Assembly (NCBI GenBank): GCA_947456915.1
Contig: CANGUQ010000201.1
Coordinates: forward strand, 1 to 6,870
Length of the DNA: 6,870 nucleotides
Direction of reading: 5' to 3'
Source: Betaproteobacteria bacterium
GTDB lineage: Bacteria; Pseudomonadota; Gammaproteobacteria; Burkholderiales; CAIKXV01
In this document: positions 1-6,870 of the stretch, piece by piece
Layout of the letters: the number at the start of each line of letters is the position of its first letter
Position numbering within the stretch: position 1 is the stretch's first letter
Made by a program: the position numbers and the translations under genes
Notes under the pieces: model-generated
Databases searched by the model: none
What the model saw: only the letters and a program-made list of their open reading frames with translations
Told to the model about the DNA's origin: nothing

Positions 1-18
1 CGCGAGCGCACACGCCGC

Positions 19-48
19 AAACGCACGCCGCCCCGGCTGCGGCGTGCG
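19..48 (-). terminator. Candidate intrinsic terminator after the PQQ dehydrogenase gene
   Basis: A perfect 10-bp inverted repeat (22-31, CGCACGCCGC, against 39-48, GCGGCGTGCG) encloses a 7-nt loop. Read on the minus strand, the stem begins 14 nt after the TGA of the dehydrogenase gene and is followed directly by TTT (19-21) and then GC-rich sequence. The stem is strong and well placed, but the U-tract is only three long. It may be a weak intrinsic terminator or simply a transcript-stabilising 3' hairpin. Confidence 0.42.
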
Positions 49-62
49 CGCACTGCCGCGCA

Positions 63-1337
63 TCACCGGGCGTAGAACACGCGGAAGATCGCCCCGTTGT
101 GCTCGTCGGCGACCAGCACGGAACCGTCGGGCAGCTGCATCACGTCGACCGGCCGCCCGAGGTAGGCGTTGTTGGCGCGATCGAGAAAGCCGGTCATGAA
201 CGGCGTGACCCGCGCGTTGCGTCCGTCGGGCGTTGCGGTCACCCGCACCACATCGTATCCCGAGCGCTCGGTGCGGTTCCACGAGCCGCGACGCGCGATC
301 AGGATCGAGTCCTGGTACTCGGTGGGGAACATCTTGCCGGTGTAGAACCGCATGCCCAGCGCCGCGGTGTGTGCGCCCAGCAGTGCCACCGGCAGGATGG
401 TGTTCGCGCACGGGTTGGGCACGCGCACGTCGGGGTCCGGCTGGCCATTGGCGTGGCAGTACGGAAAGCCGAAGTTCGCGCCGATCATGTTGGCCGGCAG
501 GCGGTTGAGTTCATCCTCGAAGCCGTCTTCGCCTGCCCAGTCCCGCCCGTTGTCGGTGAACCACAGCTCGCCGGTCTTCGGGTGGAAGTCGAAGCCCACG
601 CTGTTGCGCACGCCGCGCGCGACGATCTCCATGCCCGATCCGTCGAGGTTGTAGCGACGGATCTGGCCGTGCACGCCCGGGTTGATCTCGCACGCGTTGC
701 AGGGCGCGCCGACCTGGAAGTAGATCTTCCCGTCGGGGCCGAAGGCGAGGAACTTCCAGTTGTGGTGCACCTCCGGCGGCAGCTTGAACGCCTCGGTCAT
801 CTCCACCGGAGCCGGGATGTTCTCCAGATTGGCCTCGATGTTGTCGTAGCGGAACACGCGGTTGATCGCCGCGACGTACAGCGAGCCGTTGTGCACCAGC
901 ACGCCGTTGGGCTGCACCAGCTTCTCGGCGACGATCTTCGAGACGCGCTTGCCGTCCCTTTCGTAGACCGCGTAGACGCGACCGATGGTGCGCGTGCCGA
1001 CGAACACCGCGCCTCCCGGAGCGCGCGCCATCATCCGCCCGCCGGGGATGCCGTGTGCCCAGACCTCGACGCGGAAGCCCGGCGGCACCTGGATGCGGTC
1101 GAGGGGAATCTGATCGAGCGGCGTCGCCGTCAGATGCGGCGGATTCGACGTCAGATTCGGATTCTTCATCCGCTCGGGGAAATAGCCCCCCATCGCCTTG
1201 CGGGCCTCGATCTCGGCCGCGGTCGGGGGACGGGTCGGCGTCTGCGCTGCGGCCGCAGCGGAAAACAACCCGAACGCGCCGATCAGTGCGAACGGCACTG
1301 CGGCGCGCGCGAACGCACCCTCCCAGTTCCTGCTCAT
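63..1337 (-). CDS. Secreted PQQ-dependent sugar / L-sorbosone dehydrogenase family protein (beta-propeller)
   Basis: This 424-residue protein belongs to the soluble glucose/sorbosone dehydrogenase family (GSDH, COG2133). These are periplasmic six-bladed beta-propellers that oxidise aldose-type sugars using PQQ and calcium. Residues 1-31 look like a Sec signal peptide: charged start, hydrophobic core around 13-25, then a run of alanines with cleavage near AAA/QTP. The propeller starts near residue 80 (VPPGFRVEVWA). Family landmarks are HHNWKFLAFGPDG (191-203, with a histidine where the family has its catalytic base), GVRNSVGFDFHP (242-253, an Arg-Asn pair as in the PQQ site), LWFTDNGRDW...EDELN (258-278), and RPVDVMQLPDGSVLVADEHNGAIFRV near the end. 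Cys213 and Cys216 (CNAC) and Cys294 and Cys310 may form disulfides. The start at 1337 is chosen because it opens directly onto the signal peptide and follows an AGGAG. A 28-residue longer in-frame start at 1421 also has a Shine-Dalgarno sequence. Fold assignment is firm, but substrate and actual PQQ use are inferred. Confidence 0.88.
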   Translation of the reverse strand: MSRNWEGAFARAAVPFALIGAFGLFSAAAAAQTPTRPPTAAEIEARKAMGGYFPERMKNPNLTSNPPHLTATPLDQIPLDRIQVPPGFRVEVWAHGIPGGRMMARAPGGAVFVGTRTIGRVYAVYERDGKRVSKIVAEKLVQPNGVLVHNGSLYVAAINRVFRYDNIEANLENIPAPVEMTEAFKLPPEVHHNWKFLAFGPDGKIYFQVGAPCNACEINPGVHGQIRRYNLDGSGMEIVARGVRNSVGFDFHPKTGELWFTDNGRDWAGEDGFEDELNRLPANMIGANFGFPYCHANGQPDPDVRVPNPCANTILPVALLGAHTAALGMRFYTGKMFPTEYQDSILIARRGSWNRTERSGYDVVRVTATPDGRNARVTPFMTGFLDRANNAYLGRPVDVMQLPDGSVLVADEHNGAIFRVFYAR

Positions 1338-1347
1338 CGCTCGACTT

Positions 1348-1352
1348 CTCCT
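1348..1352 (-). promoter_or_regulatory. Ribosome-binding site favouring the start at 1337
   Basis: The minus strand reads AGGAG here, within GAGAGGAGAAG, 10 nt before the ATG at 1335-1337. Together with the signal peptide that begins immediately at this ATG, it supports the shorter form of the dehydrogenase. Confidence 0.6.
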
Positions 1353-1426
1353 CTCGTAGGACGCGAATTCATCGCGGGGGGGCTCGGCGCTTGTGCGTTT
1401 GCGACGTCCGGTTTTCGCCATCACCG

Positions 1427-1431
1427 CCTCC
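1427..1431 (-). promoter_or_regulatory. Second possible ribosome-binding site, for an upstream in-frame ATG at 1421
   Basis: The minus strand reads GGAGG, 5 nt before an ATG at 1419-1421. That ATG is in the same frame as the dehydrogenase and would add 28 residues starting MAKTGRRKR, rich in Arg and Lys, ahead of the signal peptide. The spacing is good for initiation. The extension would give an unusually long charged N-region, so I treat this as an alternative rather than the main start. Confidence 0.3.
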
Positions 1432-1559
1432 GTGATGATCCGGGTCCCGGTCTGCGGCCCCCGCGTCAGCATACCGGAGATGGCGCTCGCCGGTGTCCGG
1501 GCCGAGCCAGTCGCGACACGGCGCTCGCGAGCCGCCGGGTCAGGGTGTCAGTGCCCCCG

Positions 1560-1573
1560 GCGACGATCGTCGC
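1560..1573. repeat. 14-bp perfect palindrome just downstream of the adaptor gene
   Basis: GCGACGATCGTCGC is its own reverse complement and starts 6 nt past the adaptor TGA (1580-1582). A second palindrome, GCTCGCGAGC, lies at 1522-1531. Neither has a loop or a T-tract on the minus strand, so neither is a good intrinsic terminator. They could be protein-binding sites or chance in very GC-rich DNA. Confidence 0.3.
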
Positions 1574-1579
1574 GCGTGC

Positions 1580-2797
1580 TCAACGCCTGCGCACGCGCAG
1601 CCCGTCGCGCGTGGCTGCGGGCGGATACACGATCACCTCCGCGCCCGCGTCCAGACCCTCCCGGATCCACGCCTCGGTGGAATTGCGCGCCTCCATCCGG
1701 ACCGGGTGCAGGCGGGCGCGGCCATCACGCAGCAGGAACACCGCATGCGCCGCCTCCCCCGGGGCGGCGCCGGCGCGCGGGAACACTGCGCTCACCGGCA
1801 CCTTGAGCACGTCGGAGTGCGAGCGGGTGACGATCCGCACCGCGACGCGATAGCCGTCGCCGAGTGCGGTCCACTGAGTCGGCGGGGTGGTGATCTCGAT
1901 GATCACGTTGACGCGCTGCTCCTCGACCCCCAGTGCCGATACCTTGGTGAACGCGCCGGGCTCGACGCGCTCGACGCGCCCCTGCAGCACCTGCGGGCCG
2001 CCCCAGCGCTCGATGCGTACCGCGCTGCCGGGCGCAGCCTGCAGCGCATCGGTGGTGAGCAGTTCGGCGACGATGCGCAGTCGCGACACGTCGCCGATGT
2101 CGAGCAGGGCGGTTCCGGGCGTCACGCTGGTCTCGCTCACCTGATGCACGCGCAGCACCCGGCCGGCTGCGGGCGCGCGCAGTTCGATGCCGCGGCCGCC
2201 GGCGGCGGACTCGCTGCGCGCGGTGCCGGCCGAGGGCAGCGCGGCGCGGGCCTGATCGAGCTCGTGGCTGGACACGTGCTCGTTCTCGAGCGCGGTGTCC
2301 AGGTCCCGGCGCGCCGCCTGCGCGGCCAGACGATCGGCATCAAGTCGGCTCGGCGACAGGAACCCTTCCCGGCCCAGCTGTTCGCTGCGGCGCAGTTCGC
2401 TCGTCGCCCGCTCCAGTGCCACCCGTGCAGCGTCGACGCGGGTGCGCGCGCGTGCGAGCCCCGCCTCGGCGATCTCCACTTGCACCCGCTGCTCGGCGAG
2501 GGTGCGCTCGTCGGGCAGAGGCGGCGCCGCCGGCCGCAGCACGGCGACTACCTGGCCTGCCTTCACCGGGTCGCCCTCGCGCAAGGTGATGCGCTGCACG
2601 CGGGCGGCGATCGGAGCGGTTACGGCGTAGCGGTCGAACAGACGGGTACGGGCATCCTCGTCGATCGTGGTCTCGAAGGGGCCGCGTACGGCGATGGCCG
2701 TCTCCACCGGCAGCGGGCGCGGCGTGAAGGCCCAGACGAGCAGCGCCGCGGCGCCCGCGCCGGTCGCGAGTGTGATGAGCAGCGTCCTGTACTTCAT
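1580..2797 (-). CDS. HlyD/MacA-family periplasmic adaptor subunit of an ABC exporter
   Basis: This 405-residue membrane-fusion protein would connect an inner-membrane ABC permease to an outer-membrane TolC-type channel. Residues 5-24 form one hydrophobic anchor. There is no lipobox cysteine, so it is probably anchored by this helix. The two halves of the lipoyl (barrel-sandwich) domain are at about 59-88 (AARVQRITLREGDPVKAGQVVAVL) and 203-235 (IELRAPAAGRVLRVHQVSETSVTPGTALLDIGD). Between them, about 96-190 form a long Ala/Arg/Glu-rich helical hairpin. The hairpin tip contains Arg137, Leu141 and Ser148, which fits the R-x3-L-x6-S docking motif known from AcrA and MacA. Residues 240-325 fit the beta-barrel and about 330-395 the membrane-proximal domain. 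The ATG at 2797 lies 53 nt after the permease stop. No clear Shine-Dalgarno precedes it. It lies third in the exporter cassette. Substrate unknown. Confidence 0.9.
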   Translation of the reverse strand: MKYRTLLITLATGAGAAALLVWAFTPRPLPVETAIAVRGPFETTIDEDARTRLFDRYAVTAPIAARVQRITLREGDPVKAGQVVAVLRPAAPPLPDERTLAEQRVQVEIAEAGLARARTRVDAARVALERATSELRRSEQLGREGFLSPSRLDADRLAAQAARRDLDTALENEHVSSHELDQARAALPSAGTARSESAAGGRGIELRAPAAGRVLRVHQVSETSVTPGTALLDIGDVSRLRIVAELLTTDALQAAPGSAVRIERWGGPQVLQGRVERVEPGAFTKVSALGVEEQRVNVIIEITTPPTQWTALGDGYRVAVRIVTRSHSDVLKVPVSAVFPRAGAAPGEAAHAVFLLRDGRARLHPVRMEARNSTEAWIREGLDAGAEVIVYPPAATRDGLRVRRR

Positions 2798-2850
2798 GGT
2801 CGTGAGCGTCGGCAGGGGGCGAGGAGGCCGGGGGGCGCAGGTGGTTGGGG

Positions 2851-5235
2851 TCAGTCGCGTATCTTCAGCGCTGCGACCAGGTCGAGGCGGTCGATGCGGC
2901 GCCGCACGACCAGCGCGCTCGCTGCGCCCGCCGCCAGCACGGCCAGCGCGGCCAGCGCGTAGGTTCCGGGCTCGATGACCACGGGGAAGTAGAACTGGTC
3001 GTTCGCCAGCAGCCCGGTGACCGCCGACACGAGCAGCCGGCCCAGCACCATCCCCAGCGGCAGGGCGAGCACAAGGGCGATCGCGAGTTCACCCAGCAGC
3101 AGCGCGGACACCTCCCCGCGCGAGAACCCGAGCACGCGCAGGCTCGCCAGTTCCCAGTTGCGTTCCGAGAGCGCGATCCTCGCATTGTTGTAGACCACGC
3201 CGATGGCGATGACCGCGGCGAACAGGGTGAGCACGGTGCTCATGATGCGGATGTTGCGCGCGCTGATCTCCTGCATGTTGCTCAGCAGTGTCGCCTTGCT
3301 GAACGCACCGGCCACCCGCGGCAGACCGCGTGTGGCGTCGAGGAAGGCGGCCTCGCTGCCGCGCTCGAGCGCGATCGCATAGCCGGTGACGAGGTCGCCC
3401 TCGCCCAGCGCCTGATTGAGCAGATCGCGCCGCATGTAGGCATTGAGTCCCATCATCTCGCGTACCGTGCCGGCCACCGGCAGCACCAGGGTCCGTGCGT
3501 CTGCGGCGAGCACCTCGACGCGCACCGACTGGCCGGCGACCACGCCCAGCTTGGCCGCCAGACGGTCGGTCAGCAGCAGGCCCTGCTGAGGCGGCGGCAC
3601 CGCGCGCTGCGCCGTGTCGACGATACGCTGCAGCACGGGTTGCGGCTCGACCCCCCGCAGCTCGACGCGCTCGCTGCGGTGAGCGGCGACCAGCCGCACC
3701 GCCACCTGGCGCGAGGGTTCGACTGCGATCACCCCGGGCAGGCGGGCGATGTCGTGACGCAGCCGGTCGTCGGTCGGGTCGGACAGCCAGACCGCGGCGT
3801 CCATGCGCATCACGACGTTGAACTGCGTGTCGACGATCCAGGCCATCGCGTCGCGCACGAAATTGCCGAGCACGACAATCGCTACGGCTGCCGCGATCGC
3901 CGCGACGGTGAGCGCGCTGCGCAGCCGGTGCCGCTCGATCTCGCGCAGGATCATGCGCAGCGAGGTGCCTGGTCCCGGGATGCCGAGGCGCTCGAGCAGC
4001 GTGCGCCGGTACCGGCCCGGCGAGGGGGGGCGCATCGCCTCTGCCGGGGTGAGGCGCACGGTCGCACGGATTGCGGCGAGCGCACCCAGCACCGCTGTGC
4101 CGAGCGTCACCCCCAGAGCGATCAGCAGCAGGTGCGGTGCCATCCGGTACTCGACCACCGGGAAGCGGAAGAACTCCGCATACAGCCCGAGAAACATCGA
4201 GCCCAGCCAGTGTCCCAGTGCGGCGCCGGCGACGAAGCCCAGTCCGACGATGGTCAGCACGAGCTTCAGGTAGTGCGCGGCGATCGTGCGGTTCGAGTAC
4301 CCGAGCGCTTTCAGCGCGGCGATCTGCTCGCGCTGCCGCGCCACCAGCCGCGACACCACGACGTTGAGCAGGAAGGCGGCGACGGCGAGAAAGATCGCCG
4401 GCAGCACCGTGCCCAGCACGTGCTGCTCGCGGATCTCGTTCACCAGCATCGCGTGGCTGGACTGGGTGTCGCGGCCGCTTGCCTCGCGGCCGCCCCACGG
4501 CGCGAGCAGCCGCTGCAGTGCGGCGCGCACGGCCGTCTCATCGGCCTGCGGCGCGAGCCTGACCGCGACGCGGTTGAATGCGCCCTGCATGTCGAAGGCT
4601 GCACGCAGCGGCGCGGCGTCGATCCAGAACACGCCGAAGCCGCGCAGGTCGGGCATGCCGAACAGGCCGGCGAAGATGTACTCGGGCGACAGCGCGATGC
4701 CGGTCACGCGCAGGGTGCGCTGGCGCCCGTTGACCAGCGCGTACAGCAGCGCGCCCGGTGCGAGCCCGCGCGCCTGGGCAAACGATTCCGACACCCAGAC
4801 CGGCAGCGTGCCGTCCGTGCCCGCCGGCCCCGGCGTGGTCGCCTGCGCGCCCTCGGGCAGGCCGCGGCGCAGCGTGGGCAGGTTCATGCGCAGCGGCCGG
4901 TCGCGATCGATGCCGATCAGCAGCCCGCTCACCGGATCGCTCTGCCCGGGCACCTGCACGCGCACCAGGAACTCGGCGGTGGTCTGTACGTCGGCCACCC
5001 CGGGCACCTCGCGCAGCGCAGTCTCCAGCGCCAGCGGCGCGCGCTTGAGGCTGGCGAAAACGTCGGCGAAGTGCCCGCTCGCGTAGAAGGCCTCGCGCGC
5101 CTGAACCAGCGAGTCGACGGCGGAGAGCGTGGTGAGGAAGCCGCCGACGCCGCTCGCCACCACCGCGGCGATGGTCAGCGCCTGACTCCACATCAGGCGC
5201 AGGTCGCGCAGCAGCTTGCGGTCGAGGGCCTTCAC
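2851..5235 (-). CDS. ABC exporter permease, duplicated FtsX-like (MacB/YbbP type)
   Basis: This 794-residue inner-membrane protein has two FtsX-like units, so one chain supplies the whole membrane part. Predicted helices lie near 16-38, 272-296, 324-350, 366-390, 438-460, 663-684, 711-738 and 757-777. Two large periplasmic domains follow the first helix of each half (about 39-271 and 461-662). The cytoplasmic coupling segments are visible twice: QREQIAALKALGYSNRTI (301-318) and ERNWELASLRVLGFSRGEV (691-709). This is the signature of type VII (MacB/LolCE-like) transporters, which act as mechanotransmitters driven by a separate ATPase. Length and double layout resemble E. coli YbbP, but the adjacent HlyD-type adaptor points to a tripartite exporter. 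Translation starts at a GTG (5233-5235), 19 nt after the ATPase stop. No Shine-Dalgarno is visible. The N-terminus ALDRKLLRDLRLMWSQAL is where such permeases normally begin. The cargo cannot be inferred. Confidence 0.92.
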   Translation of the reverse strand: MKALDRKLLRDLRLMWSQALTIAAVVASGVGGFLTTLSAVDSLVQAREAFYASGHFADVFASLKRAPLALETALREVPGVADVQTTAEFLVRVQVPGQSDPVSGLLIGIDRDRPLRMNLPTLRRGLPEGAQATTPGPAGTDGTLPVWVSESFAQARGLAPGALLYALVNGRQRTLRVTGIALSPEYIFAGLFGMPDLRGFGVFWIDAAPLRAAFDMQGAFNRVAVRLAPQADETAVRAALQRLLAPWGGREASGRDTQSSHAMLVNEIREQHVLGTVLPAIFLAVAAFLLNVVVSRLVARQREQIAALKALGYSNRTIAAHYLKLVLTIVGLGFVAGAALGHWLGSMFLGLYAEFFRFPVVEYRMAPHLLLIALGVTLGTAVLGALAAIRATVRLTPAEAMRPPSPGRYRRTLLERLGIPGPGTSLRMILREIERHRLRSALTVAAIAAAVAIVVLGNFVRDAMAWIVDTQFNVVMRMDAAVWLSDPTDDRLRHDIARLPGVIAVEPSRQVAVRLVAAHRSERVELRGVEPQPVLQRIVDTAQRAVPPPQQGLLLTDRLAAKLGVVAGQSVRVEVLAADARTLVLPVAGTVREMMGLNAYMRRDLLNQALGEGDLVTGYAIALERGSEAAFLDATRGLPRVAGAFSKATLLSNMQEISARNIRIMSTVLTLFAAVIAIGVVYNNARIALSERNWELASLRVLGFSRGEVSALLLGELAIALVLALPLGMVLGRLLVSAVTGLLANDQFYFPVVIEPGTYALAALAVLAAGAASALVVRRRIDRLDLVAALKIRD

Positions 5236-5254
5236 CGACGTGACACGGCGCGAG

Positions 5255-6001
<747 letters not shown>

Positions 6002-6184
6002 CGACGGGCTCGCTGAAGGTGCTGCCGGCGCTGCGGCGCGTCGTCGTGGGCTCCCGGCGACGAACCGGCCCGCGAAGGTCGCTTCGGAACTGCGCCCGCA
6101 CGACACGCCAGCGCAGGGCGTACGGCCGTCAATCGCAGCGAGTCCGGGACGGCGCGCAACGCGACATCGACGCAGCGCACGTCC

Positions 6185-6212
6185 AGTGTAGTCCAATCCG
6201 GCAGCGTGCCAG
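6185..6212 (-). promoter_or_regulatory. Candidate sigma-70-type promoter for the exporter operon
   Basis: On the minus strand, CTGGCA (6207-6212; 4 of 6 matches to TTGACA) is separated by 16 nt from TACACT (6185-6190; 4 of 6 matches to TATAAT). It points toward the ATPase gene and would leave a leader of roughly 180 nt. It is the best pair I see in this intergenic region, but its match is moderate and such pairs can arise by chance. Confidence 0.28.
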
Positions 6213-6488
6213 TTGCGGCGGGGTGGTCGTGCGGCGCCGTGCCGGTCGAGCTGACATGACCGCGCTCGGCCGCGCTGCTTGAATCCGCGGCGGCGAGACC
6301 TGGCGCGAGGGTCACCTCGGGCGAGACCATCGTCGCACGGCAGGCTGCCCTTCGCTATGCTGCGATCTGCAGCGCGGCGCACGGGGCGCGGTTCGCCGCG
6401 GCAGCCGAGAACGCAACCGGACTGGGCGCCGGGTTCACCGCCACGGGATCGCTGCACAGGGTCGGGACGAGGCGCCACTGTCCTCTAC

Positions 6489-6493
6489 GGGAG
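6489..6493 (+). promoter_or_regulatory. Ribosome-binding site of the sheath-like gene
   Basis: GGGAG ends 5 nt before the ATG at 6499-6501. It fixes the start of the partial plus-strand gene, which then stays open to the window edge. Confidence 0.55.
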
Positions 6494-6498
6494 CAACG

Positions 6499-6870
6499 AT
6501 GGTCGGACGATTCGAGATCGACGTGACTGCCGGCAGGAAGGGCGATGCGCCCGGCCGGCGCCCGCCCACGCAGGCCATGCGGTTGCTGCTGATGGGCGAC
6601 TTCAGCGGCCGGCCGGCCGACGAGCGCCCCGCGCTGGCGCAGCGGCCCACGCACCGCGTGGACGCCGACACCCTGGGCGCGGTGATGCAACGCCTGGCCC
6701 CCCGGGTGCCGGTGGCCGGCCTCGTCTTCGAGGCCGAGGACATCGAGGATTTCCACCCCGACGCGCTGTATGCTCGCGTACCCGTGTTCGGGACCCTGCG
6801 CAGCCTGCGCCGGCGCCTGCAGGACCCGGCGCAGTTCGCTGCCGCCGCGGCCGAACTCGGCGTGCCCGCA
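6499..6870 (+). CDS. Type VI secretion contractile-sheath protein, TssB (VipA/ImpB)-like N-terminus, partial
   Basis: This open frame runs 124 codons from ATG to the window edge with no stop, so the 3' end is missing. The translation starts MVGRFEIDVTAGRKG and contains MRLLLMGDFSGR (27-38), then VDADTLGAVMQRLAPRV (54-70) and EDIEDFHPDALYARVPVFGTLRSLRRRL (80-107). This order matches TssB, which has a strand ending in a D-[LF]-[ST]-G-[KR] motif, a 'D-x-[DN]-[NT]' segment before 'APRV', and a DFHPD-like block before a basic Leu/Arg helix. TssB and TssC form the contractile tube that fires the type VI needle. The GDFSGR wording and the following AQFAAAAAELGVPA differ from stand-alone TssB proteins, which are about 160-180 residues. 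The gene may therefore encode a divergent sheath subunit or a TssB-TssC fusion. It has a good ribosome-binding site and is transcribed away from the exporter. No other type VI gene is visible in the window. Confidence 0.72.
   Translation, partial: MVGRFEIDVTAGRKGDAPGRRPPTQAMRLLLMGDFSGRPADERPALAQRPTHRVDADTLGAVMQRLAPRVPVAGLVFEAEDIEDFHPDALYARVPVFGTLRSLRRRLQDPAQFAAAAAELGVPA

Larger units (their letters stand above)
1338..1579. other. Intergenic gap between adaptor and dehydrogenase genes
   Basis: These 242 nt separate two minus-strand genes. They hold two Shine-Dalgarno-like sites, a possible 28-codon N-terminal extension of the dehydrogenase (1338-1421), and palindromes close behind the adaptor stop codon. 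I see no convincing -35/-10 pair on the minus strand. Whether the dehydrogenase is read through from the exporter operon or has its own promoter is therefore open. Confidence 0.5.
6002..6498. other. Divergent intergenic region between the exporter and the sheath-like gene
   Basis: These 497 nt lie between divergently oriented genes and so should hold the promoters of both. On the minus strand there is a plausible -35/-10 pair at 6185-6212. On the plus strand I see only an isolated TATGCT (6356-6361), without a good -35 element. Open frames crossing it on both strands lack a credible start and have the biased Arg/Ala/Pro composition of shadow frames. I see no RNA gene, and no clear repeat or mobile-element end. 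Confidence 0.5.

Noticed and set aside
213..216. Possibility that the CNAC cysteines of the dehydrogenase (residues 213 and 216) bind haem c
   Set aside because: The motif is followed by Glu, not His, so it is not CxxCH. Coordinates here are residue numbers of the protein.
6196..6212. Sigma-54-like promoter on the minus strand (TGGCACG followed at the right distance by a -12 region)
   Set aside because: The -24 part is a good match, but the -12 position reads GA rather than the essential GC, so the element is incomplete.
6356..6361. TATGCT as a -10 box for the sheath-like gene
   Set aside because: No acceptable -35 element lies 16-18 nt upstream, and a single hexamer is weak evidence.
6002..6478. 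In-frame 159-codon upstream extension of the ABC ATPase
   Set aside because: The translation is Arg/Ala/Gly/Ser-rich without motifs, and ATPases of this family begin close to the ATG at 6001.
6260..6528. Plus-strand open frame just before and overlapping the start of the sheath-like gene
   Set aside because: It contains no usable start codon and has no recognisable domain.
6355..6756. 133-codon and 102-codon minus-strand frames opposite the sheath-like gene
   Set aside because: The plus-strand frame has a ribosome-binding site and clear TssB-like motifs, so the opposite frames are shadows.

Overview
The window is very GC-rich, and its long open frames on both strands are typical of high-GC coding DNA. 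Its gene content points to a Gram-negative proteobacterium: a periplasmic PQQ-type sugar dehydrogenase, a tripartite ABC exporter with a periplasmic adaptor, and a type VI secretion sheath-like gene. A betaproteobacterium (Burkholderiales or Rhodocyclales) is my best guess, but nothing here proves the lineage.

Four genes lie on the minus strand, so the window reads right to left. From 6001 down to 1580 there is a compact three-gene export cassette. It consists of a MacB/LolD-type ABC ATPase (5255-6001), a 794-residue permease with two FtsX-like units (2851-5235), and a HlyD/MacA-family periplasmic adaptor (1580-2797). The gaps are 19 and 53 nt, which fits one transcript. The ATPase would drive conformational change in the permease, and the adaptor would bridge to an outer-membrane channel. 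The adaptor carries a clean RLS-type TolC-docking signature, but no TolC-family gene is in the window, so the channel must be encoded elsewhere. The substrate cannot be read from the sequence.

Downstream on the same strand, after a 242-nt gap, comes a secreted six-bladed beta-propeller protein of the PQQ-dependent sugar/sorbosone dehydrogenase family (63-1337). It is followed by a GC-rich hairpin that could end transcription (19-48). It has its own good ribosome-binding site, so it may be a separate unit. No functional link to the exporter is evident.

To the right, a 497-nt divergent intergenic region (6002-6498) separates the exporter from a plus-strand gene starting at 6499. This gene runs off the window edge after 124 codons. 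Its N-terminus resembles the type VI secretion contractile-sheath small subunit TssB, in an unusual sequence variant. This is the most interesting item, because it may be the front of a divergent or fused sheath gene whose remainder lies outside the window. Otherwise the region looks like ordinary chromosomal content. I saw no tRNA, rRNA, CRISPR array, insertion sequence or attachment site.
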